This document shows, piece by piece, positions 60,789 to 64,000 of a stretch of 64,000 nucleotides of DNA. The position numbers were made by a program, and so were the translations under genes. The first letter of the stretch is position 1; every line of letters starts with the position of its first letter. The notes below the pieces were generated by a model. That model did not search any database and was not told where the DNA came from. It saw only the letters and a list, made by a program, of their open reading frames with translations. Source of the DNA: Actinomycetes bacterium (lineage in GTDB: Bacteria > Actinomycetota > Coriobacteriia > Coriobacteriales > Eggerthellaceae); assembly GCA_023460315.1 (NCBI GenBank), contig JAEWQO010000132.1, positions 1 to 64,000 of the forward strand. The letters are read 5' to 3'.

Positions 60789-61841
60789 GTGACCATAGAG
60801 TGGGCTACGTTCGTCGCAGGACTTGTCTCTAACCCGATGCTGGTAGCCGTAACCTTATTGAACATCGGCGTCATTGTCGTCAACGGTGCGACCGATGCGC
60901 CCAACGCGATTGCTACTGTCGTTTCCACCCGTTGCATGAGCGCGAGAACTGCCATCGTCATGGCGGCTATATGCAACTTTTTTGGGCTGCTGATCATCAC
61001 CTTGGTCTCCGCGGCCGTCGCCAACACCATCTTTCATATGGTCGATTTTGGCGGTGACAACCAAGCGGCCCTGCTCGCGCTTCTGGCGGCCATGGTTGCC
61101 ATCATCGTTTGGGGTGTCGCAGCATGGTTCTTCGGCATTCCCACCAGCCAATCCCATTCTCTCATTGCGGGGCTCACGGGCGCAGCCGTGGCCCTTCAAG
61201 GTGGTTTTAGCGGTGTGAACTGGGGAGAATGGATTAAGGTCATCTACGGTATCGTGCTTTCCACCTTTTTGGGCTTTGGTTCGGGGTGGGCGTTCTCGAA
61301 GGCCATCGGGAGGTTGTGCCGCGGGTTTGATCGCATGAAGCTTGATCACTTCTTCAGATGGGCCCAGATTGCTGCCGGTGCCGGGGTCGCGTTCATGCAT
61401 GGCGCTCAGGACGGTCAGAAGTTCATGAGTGTCTTCATTCTGGCTATAACGTTGGCGACTGGCGTTGGAAGTGCGGATCAGATGGCTCTTCCCATCTGGC
61501 TCATGCTGTTCTGTGCGCTCAATATGGGCTTGGGAACTGCCATTGGCGGTAAAAAGATCATCAAGAGCGTGGGAATGGACATGGTGAAGTTGGAGAAATA
61601 TCAAGGTTTCGCTGCCAGCTTCGGCGCGACGATCTGCTTGCTCATCGCCACGTTTGGCGGCCTTCCCGTCTCGACGACCCACACGAAGACCACGGCCATC
61701 ATGGGCGTGGGGGCCGCGAAGTGCAAAAGCTCGGTGAAATGGAGCATCGCGGTGGACATGGTGAAGACTTGGGTTTTGACATTTCCGGGCTGTGGACTGC
61801 TCGGGTTTGCATTTGGCCGGCTGTTTTTATTCTTCTCATAA
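60789..61841 (+). CDS. pit: Inorganic phosphate transporter, PiT family
   Basis: Low-affinity cation-coupled phosphate permease, 350 aa, about ten membrane segments. The inverted-repeat PiT signatures are NGATDAPNAIATVVSTR and HGAQDGQKFMSVF, with IPTSQSHSLIAGL and LPVSTTHTKTTAI as the paired second motifs. GTG start with gaaaggga upstream. The region before it has the short palindrome tttacgttaaa at 60732-60742. It is followed 15 bp later by the DUF47 partner. Confidence 0.95.
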   Translation: MTIEWATFVAGLVSNPMLVAVTLLNIGVIVVNGATDAPNAIATVVSTRCMSARTAIVMAAICNFFGLLIITLVSAAVANTIFHMVDFGGDNQAALLALLAAMVAIIVWGVAAWFFGIPTSQSHSLIAGLTGAAVALQGGFSGVNWGEWIKVIYGIVLSTFLGFGSGWAFSKAIGRLCRGFDRMKLDHFFRWAQIAAGAGVAFMHGAQDGQKFMSVFILAITLATGVGSADQMALPIWLMLFCALNMGLGTAIGGKKIIKSVGMDMVKLEKYQGFAASFGATICLLIATFGGLPVSTTHTKTTAIMGVGAAKCKSSVKWSIAVDMVKTWVLTFPGCGLLGFAFGRLFLFFS

Positions 61842-61856
61842 AGAAGGGAATCGTTC

Positions 61857-62486
61857 ATGAGCAAGAAGAAAAAGTTCGATTATTTCGAAGCGTTCGAGCA
61901 GCAGACGAAGGTGGCCGTTGAAGAAGCGGGCCTGTTGATCGAGGCTATTGAGGGCTTCACAACAGCCGAAGAGCTGAAGGGGGCCATGGAGCGTGCGCAT
62001 CAGATCGAACACGATGGCGACGAGCTCAACCATGCCATCTTCAAGAACGTGGCAACTGACTTCATCACGCCCATCGAGCGTGAGGACGTTGTGGATCTTG
62101 CGCAATTCCTCGATGACATCGTCGATTACATCGAGGATGTCATACAGCGATTCTACATGTACGACGTTCATTTCATGCACAAGGACGCGCATGAGTTCGC
62201 CTGTCTCATCAAGAAGAGCTGCGAGGCGCTCGACACCGCCATGGAGGACTTCAGGAACTTCAAGAAATCAAAGAAATTCAAGCAGCTCATCGTTGATGTG
62301 AACACGTATGAGGAGGAGGCTGATCAGCTGTATATGAAGGTCATCCGCAGCCTCCATACGGAAGATCGCGAAAATCCCATGCGCGTGCTGGTGTGGTCGC
62401 AGATATTCAGCTGCATGGAAAAATGTTGCGACGCGTGCGAACACGCTGCCGACACCATGAACACCATCCTGCTGAAAAACGTCTAG
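61857..62486 (+). CDS. DUF47/PhoU-like accessory protein of Pit
   Basis: Soluble helical protein of the PhoU-related DUF47 family, 209 aa (FDYFEAFEQQTKVAVEEAG, REDVVDLAQFLDDIVDYIED, EADQLYMKVIRSL). These are regularly encoded beside pit genes and are thought to regulate phosphate or co-transported metal flux. Start ATG follows gaaggga. It converges with the TRIC-like gene. Confidence 0.94.
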   Translation: MSKKKKFDYFEAFEQQTKVAVEEAGLLIEAIEGFTTAEELKGAMERAHQIEHDGDELNHAIFKNVATDFITPIEREDVVDLAQFLDDIVDYIEDVIQRFYMYDVHFMHKDAHEFACLIKKSCEALDTAMEDFRNFKKSKKFKQLIVDVNTYEEEADQLYMKVIRSLHTEDRENPMRVLVWSQIFSCMEKCCDACEHAADTMNTILLKNV

Positions 62487-62515
62487 CAGGGCGTCGGCAA
62501 AACTCAGGGACCGCT

Positions 62516-63352
62516 TCAATCGGCCTTTTCCCGGTCCTGGTGGTCGGGAGGGCGTTCTGCCTTGCGGGCATCCTTTGCCGCGCGGGATCTCTTTGCCATC
62601 CGGATTCTCTTTGCGGCGGGGGCGTCTTTCGCTTTTCCCTTGTTGCGTTCCCTGTTGCCCTTTGGCTGACGGACACGACGGGCGACCGACTTGACCGGCC
62701 TTGCGACGGTGTGGGTGACCATGTCGGAATAGTCGTGAGGCGGTTTGGTGCGCCAACCGAGGGAAAGCGACGCATAGCGGAGCACCAGCACCAGGCCAAC
62801 GCACGCGAATGCCGCCCATTGATCCAAGAGGTGGTTCTGCTTCATGAGGGCGTAGGCGATGGAGCCCATGAGCGCGGCTGATCCGTAGAGCGCTCCCGCC
62901 TGAAACGCCTCGGGTTCGCGGTTCATGAACACGTCGCGCAGGATTCCTCCCCCGACGGCGGCGACGGTGCCAAGGACGATCGAGGGGACGATGTCGAGTC
63001 CCGCCGAAAGCCCCTTTCCCACGCTGAGGACGGCCCAGAGACCGACCGACAGATTGTCAAGCAGGTCGACGAGGGGATCCAGATAGGTTGCCAGTTTCCC
63101 AAAATAGAACACGGCCACTCCGGCAGCGGCGCAGACAAGGAGCAGTTCGGGTTTCTGGAACGCGTAGATGCCGTAATTCTGGAGCAGCAGGTCGCGCATG
63201 ATGCCGCCGGCCAGTCCGGCAGTCAACGCGATGCAGACCACTCCGAACATGTCATAGCGCGCGCGGACTGCGCTCATGGCACCAGAAAGGCCGCCGGTCA
63301 ATGCAGCTGCCAACTCAAGCCAGAAGGGGATGGGCAGGACAACCTCGAGCAT
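62516..63352 (-). CDS. UPF0126/TRIC-family cation channel-like protein
   Basis: Membrane protein of 278 aa with two UPF0126 repeats: GLSGAMSAVRARYDMFGVV, LAGGIMRDLLLQNY; then LSVGLWAVLSVGKGLSAGL, VGGGILRDVFMNREP. Prokaryotic relatives are trimeric potassium channels (TRIC). The C-terminal 70 residues are very basic (RNKGKAKDAPAAKRIRMAKR) and atypical. Its start is 3 bp from the stop of the gene upstream, so they are one operon. Confidence 0.9.
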   Translation of the reverse strand: MLEVVLPIPFWLELAAALTGGLSGAMSAVRARYDMFGVVCIALTAGLAGGIMRDLLLQNYGIYAFQKPELLLVCAAAGVAVFYFGKLATYLDPLVDLLDNLSVGLWAVLSVGKGLSAGLDIVPSIVLGTVAAVGGGILRDVFMNREPEAFQAGALYGSAALMGSIAYALMKQNHLLDQWAAFACVGLVLVLRYASLSLGWRTKPPHDYSDMVTHTVARPVKSVARRVRQPKGNRERNKGKAKDAPAAKRIRMAKRSRAAKDARKAERPPDHQDREKAD

Positions 63353-63355
63353 GTT

Positions 63356-64000
63356 CTAGGCCGAAGCCGATGGGTCGGCCTGTGGATCGTGGTCTTGAAC
63401 CGACAGCACCGCGGCGACGGTTGGCTTGCCTGAAAAATCGAGATCGCCGGTGATTTCATGGGCCCTCTGGGCATCAAACCCTTCGGTCAGGAACGTGTTG
63501 CTATTGGCGACGGCGTGATCGAGGGCATCGTCGTAAATATCCCAGAAGCTTCTTTTCTCGTCGTCTCCGGTGAAGGGGTTTTTCCATGATGCGTGCTCAT
63601 GGTTGTCAAATTCGCTTTCGGTGATCTCCTGCGGGCGGTGGCTCATCGAGCGGTAGAAGGAATAGGGGCGAACCAGTTCCTCCATGCGACCGAGGACGGC
63701 CCGCTTGGTTCCCGTCGATGAATGGAGAAGACGTTGTGCAACCCGGAAGCTTTTCACCGATGAGGAGAACATGGCGGAAGGAATGACAAGACCGTAGACG
63801 GTCAGCGCGAGGTATGCGTACATTTTGGAGACCGTGGCGAGGACGGAGGCATCGCCTTTGAGGATGGCCCGCGAAGGGTCGAACGTTGCCACGGTCTGGT
63901 TCCGACGGGTGAACAGGACCATCTCATCAAATTCGCTTTCGATGACCGCATGCACCTCGTTTCCGTTGGAGCGGGACAGTCCGGGCTCTCCCGCATCGCA
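63356..64000 (-). CDS. Unrecognised protein, N-terminus beyond the window
   Basis: The frame stays open to the right edge, so at least 214 codons are coding and the true start is outside the window. A GTG at 63955 is in frame but lies inside coding-like sequence (EPGLSRSNGNEVHAV). It has one hydrophobic stretch (MYAYLALTVYGLVIPSAMF), then FSSSVKSFRVAQRLL and an acidic segment SFWDIYDDALDHAVAN. No family recognised. Position ahead of the channel gene suggests a joint role. Confidence 0.7.
   Translation of the reverse strand, partial: CDAGEPGLSRSNGNEVHAVIESEFDEMVLFTRRNQTVATFDPSRAILKGDASVLATVSKMYAYLALTVYGLVIPSAMFSSSVKSFRVAQRLLHSSTGTKRAVLGRMEELVRPYSFYRSMSHRPQEITESEFDNHEHASWKNPFTGDDEKRSFWDIYDDALDHAVANSNTFLTEGFDAQRAHEITGDLDFSGKPTVAAVLSVQDHDPQADPSASA

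Noticed and set aside
1..64000. CRISPR array
   Set aside because: No set of regularly spaced identical repeats of 24-40 bp with unique spacers was found; the repeats at 289-552 are irregular in spacing.

Overview
The window is a continuous piece of an actinobacterial chromosome of roughly 60% G+C. Gene content fits class Coriobacteriia, most likely family Eggerthellaceae (Eggerthella/Slackia-like anaerobes). Reasons: a strictly anaerobic ribonucleotide reductase (nrdD/nrdG), an electron-bifurcating Nfn pair, a single CIRCE-controlled groESL operon, zinc-type S4 and L36 proteins, an alanine-rich tail on L17, many GTG/TTG starts and TACAAT-type -10 boxes. The family call is an inference from content. 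No phylogeny was run.

Layout. 1-957 is repeat-rich and gene-free. 958-2882 is a NarL/LiaR-type two-component pair, then groES-groEL behind a CIRCE operator (2981-5061). 5.5-8.3 kb holds a DUF2510 membrane protein, a His-loop metal exporter, an HD-domain protein and a universal stress protein. tRNA-Lys and tRNA-Gln (8749-8958) precede the alpha ribosomal operon infA-rpmJ-rpsM-rpsK-rpsD-rpoA-rplQ (9436-13041). Next come a LEA-like 11-mer repeat protein, an orphan EcfT, enolase, moeA-mogA, alr-udg and corA. From 21.5 to 35.4 kb are nfnA-nfnB, folC, acpP and hpf (minus strand), nhaA, glmU-prs-pth, an MFS exporter and tex. 36-46 kb holds a GntR regulator with a membrane partner, a YdjC deacetylase, a polyprenyl-phosphate glycosyltransferase with a GT39-type enzyme, an ABC-F ATPase, a Cof phosphatase, a YgiD-like dioxygenase and a CDP-alcohol phosphotransferase. 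Divergent nrdG/nrdD (46.3-50.0 kb) share a long intergenic region with paired NrdR-like boxes. An anti-sigma-like protein and ECF sigma factor, a molbindin, and a 1.2-kb repeat-rich gap follow. The last block is a RecJ-RecQ-type fusion, Rel, a metallo-beta-lactamase-fold hydrolase, pit with its DUF47 partner, a UPF0126/TRIC channel and an unrecognised gene that runs off the right edge.

Most of the window is core housekeeping: translation, chaperones, wall precursors (glmU, alr), folate, PRPP and stringent response. No phage, insertion sequence, integrase or CRISPR array is visible. The points most worth a second look are multidomain fusions (NrdD plus redoxin, RecJ plus helicase), long low-complexity tails or inserts on enzymes (alr, nfnB, rplQ), the 11-mer repeat protein with a 26-bp perfect palindrome at its predicted transcription start, and several intergenic elements bounded by perfect inverted repeats of 14-25 bp.
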